DNA of 64,000 nt, taken from assembly GCA_039944855.1 (NCBI GenBank), contig JBDUXZ010000020.1, positions 1 to 64,000 of the forward strand, written 5' to 3'. The position numbers were made by a program, and so were the translations under genes. Below, piece after piece: positions 62,202-64,000 of the stretch; positions within the stretch are counted from its first letter, which is position 1, and each line of letters starts with the position of its first letter. This DNA comes from Rhodothermales bacterium. Lineage in GTDB: Bacteria > Bacteroidota > Rhodothermia > Rhodothermales > JANQRZ01. Below the pieces are notes generated by a model that worked only from the letters and a program-made list of their open reading frames with translations, searched no databases and was not told the origin of the DNA.

Positions 62202-64000
62202 CTAGAGGCCGACGCTCACGTGGAAGAGGTACTGCCGCGCGCTTGGGTACGGCGTCACGTCAACGCCCGACGCGACGGGCTGTGAGCCGAAGTTGCTCAC
62301 CTCAGGATCGTAGCCCGAGTAGCCCGTGATCGTGAAGAGGTTGCGCGCCGAGGCGCCGATGCGGAACGTCCGCAGGCCGAACGCGCCGGTGTACCGATCG
62401 AGCAGGCTCTTCGGGAGGTTGTAGTACAAGCCGAGCTCGCGGAGGCGGAAGTACGAGGCGTCCTCGACGAAGCGCTCGGCGCCGGGCGTGCTCGTCCGCT
62501 CCTCGAACGAGGACTCGCCGAAGTCCGGGCTCGTCCCCGTGAGGTCGTAGAGGAAGTACGTGAGGTTGATCACGTCGCCGCCCTTCTTCCAGTGGGCGAA
62601 CACGTTGAGCGTGAGGTTGTCGAAGATCGTGAAGTCGTTCGAGAAGCTCATCTGGAAATCCGGGGCCACGTCGCCGAGTTGGAACTCGCCGTCGGTCCGG
62701 CCGTCGCCATCGCGGTCCGCGGTGCCGACGATCTGCGTGGGGCTCTCGCCCTCCTCGATGCGGACGACGCCGAGCGACGAGGCGAACCCGCCGCCGGCAG
62801 CGTTGAACGGCTCCACGTTCAGCTCCGTCACTTCAGAGCTGTTCGTCCAGAAGCTCGTCCGCGAGACCCACCGCACGGCGTCCACGTCGACGGGGAGCAC
62901 GGTCAACCCGACTTCGAGGCCCTGGTTGACAAGCTCACCGCCATTAAAGAACTCGACGCCGAAGCCCGTCGACGGCGGGAGCGCGCGCGTGAGCAGGAGG
63001 TCGCTGACGTTCTTGCGGTAGATCGTGAACTCGAGGTTCGCGCGCCCGTCGAGCGCGCTGATGTCGAGGCCGCCCTCGATCTCGTTCGTCCGCTCGGGCA
63101 GGATGTCCGCTGCCCCAAGCGTGGCCCCGACGAGTGAGCCGACGGTGCCACCGATGTTGACGGCGTTGAACGAGGTGAACTTCGCCCCGAACGGCGCGAT
63201 GTTGCCCGTCTGCCCGAACGCCACCCGGAACTTGAACTGGTCGATCTGATCGTAGCTCCAGAAGGGGAACTCGGCCACGTTCACCGCGAGCGACGCCTTC
63301 GGGTAGAAGTAGAACTTCTCGACGTCGCCGTTGAGGTTCGAACGGTCGGCGCGGAGACCGAGCGTGGCAACGACACGGTCAGCGTAGTTCGCTTCGGTTT
63401 GCCCAAAGAACGCCTGGTTCTCCTCGATAATGCGGAGCTGCCGTGTGGCCGTGAGCGAGGCGGCTTGGTTTACGTTCTGCTGCCCCGGCACGAGGCCGCG
63501 CGCGAGGAGGGAGATGCTGTTGCTGTTGTTGTTCGTCCCCGTGATCCCGGCCTGCGTCGTGAAAAAGAGCCGGTTGGCGGGCAGGTTGAACGAGTGGACG
63601 AGCGCGCCGCGATAGTTCGTGTTGAGGCTGCTCGTCTCGCCGAGAATCGAGGTACCGATGCTGTTGCCGCCACGGGCCTGCTCGAACTGAAGCTCGCGTG
63701 GGGCGAGCACCTCGCTCTCAAGCCCGTAGTAGTCGACGCCTGCCTCGACGACGGCCTGGAGCGCCTGCCGCTCGTCGCGGAGGACGTCGTAGGTAAAGCG
63801 GCCCGAAGAGAGCACGCGGTTGACGGTCTCCTCGTTCGTGAGGAGGGCGATCGTCTGAAGCGGATTCGACGAAGCCACGAGGTCGTTGACGGGGAACACC
63901 CCGTTCGCGTCCTCGCGGATATCCACGAAGCTCGGCGTCGAGAGGAGCGCGATGCCGAGCGAGGTGCCGGAGTTGTCGTTGCCCGTGATGCCGCGCGCCG
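62202..64000 (-). CDS. SusC/RagA-family TonB-linked outer-membrane protein, C-terminal part
   Basis: About 600 residues are visible, open to the window edge, so the start, signal peptide, carboxypeptidase-like domain and plug lie beyond 64000. Visible parts are barrel strands with TSLGIALLSTPSFVDIREDA at the edge, NEIEGGLDISALDGRANLEF, DGEFQLGDVAPDFQMSFSND and the end YLFHVSVGL, which show the family. It pairs with the SusD gene downstream. No carbohydrate enzymes are seen in the window, so the cargo is unknown. Confidence 0.93.
   Translation of the reverse strand, partial: ARGITGNDNSGTSLGIALLSTPSFVDIREDANGVFPVNDLVASSNPLQTIALLTNEETVNRVLSSGRFTYDVLRDERQALQAVVEAGVDYYGLESEVLAPRELQFEQARGGNSIGTSILGETSSLNTNYRGALVHSFNLPANRLFFTTQAGITGTNNNSNSISLLARGLVPGQQNVNQAASLTATRQLRIIEENQAFFGQTEANYADRVVATLGLRADRSNLNGDVEKFYFYPKASLAVNVAEFPFWSYDQIDQFKFRVAFGQTGNIAPFGAKFTSFNAVNIGGTVGSLVGATLGAADILPERTNEIEGGLDISALDGRANLEFTIYRKNVSDLLLTRALPPSTGFGVEFFNGGELVNQGLEVGLTVLPVDVDAVRWVSRTSFWTNSSEVTELNVEPFNAAGGGFASSLGVVRIEEGESPTQIVGTADRDGDGRTDGEFQLGDVAPDFQMSFSNDFTIFDNLTLNVFAHWKKGGDVINLTYFLYDLTGTSPDFGESSFEERTSTPGAERFVEDASYFRLRELGLYYNLPKSLLDRYTGAFGLRTFRIGASARNLFTITGYSGYDPEVSNFGSQPVASGVDVTPYPSARQYLFHVSVGL

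Overview
The window comes from a GC-rich chromosome of a Bacteroidota/Rhodothermota-type bacterium, most plausibly a marine Rhodothermia (Rhodothermales or Rubricoccaceae-like). This is inferred from a SusC/SusD pair, a TonB-dependent B12 receptor with a YncE/DUF5074-like surface lipoprotein, a Bacteroidota-style curli locus, acidic proteins, and TIGR02999-type sigma factors each paired with a Ser/Thr kinase carrying TPR repeats. I could not run any comparison, so the taxonomy is inference.

Layout. 1-2.1 kb: edge of an IS630-type transposase, a membrane protein, a PIG-L deacetylase. 1.9-5.5 kb: a minus-strand B12 uptake operon (btuB, propeller lipoprotein, BFD-like 2Fe-2S protein) under a clear cobalamin riboswitch. 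5.7-8.0 kb: response regulator, RsbQ-like hydrolase and PAS histidine kinase. 8-15.3 kb: MBL/beta-CASP protein, a small membrane protein, aldehyde dehydrogenase, RNase III, glycine dehydrogenase. 15.4-16.1 kb: a frameshifted nucleotidyltransferase with its small partner. 16.5-22.8 kb: a curli locus (csgE, csgF, csgG, three different curlin-repeat proteins, a CsgH-like protein). 22.9-31.7 kb: mixed housekeeping genes (sigma-54, RuvB, ferredoxin, FKBP, SDR). 31.9-37.2 kb: first sigma factor/kinase module, followed by two minus-strand secreted-protein genes that share the same upstream element and the same downstream UUCG hairpin. 37.4-46.1 kb: FetAB-like exporter, amidase, creatininase-family protein, ahcY, metK, acpP, fabF. 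46.3-49.8 kb: second sigma factor/kinase module. 49.8-60.6 kb: metzincin lipoprotein, GNAT, DciA-like, sugar dehydrogenase-like, TolC-like, MlaC-like, a hybrid membrane protein, an NHLRC2-like thioredoxin/NHL protein, an aminotransferase. 60.7-64 kb: susD and a susC that runs off the window.

How the parts fit. CsgG/E/F form the curli secretion pore and its adaptors, the three curlins are candidate fibre and nucleator subunits, and the CsgH-like protein is a candidate periplasmic amyloid inhibitor. B12 uptake is feedback-controlled by the riboswitch. metK and ahcY sit together as the SAM cycle, and acpP and fabF as fatty acid synthesis. The most unusual signal is the pair of cassette-like secreted genes beside the first sigma/kinase module: two unrelated open reading frames framed by matching 5' and 3' elements. 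Long opposite-strand reading frames are common in this GC-rich DNA and were treated as shadows.
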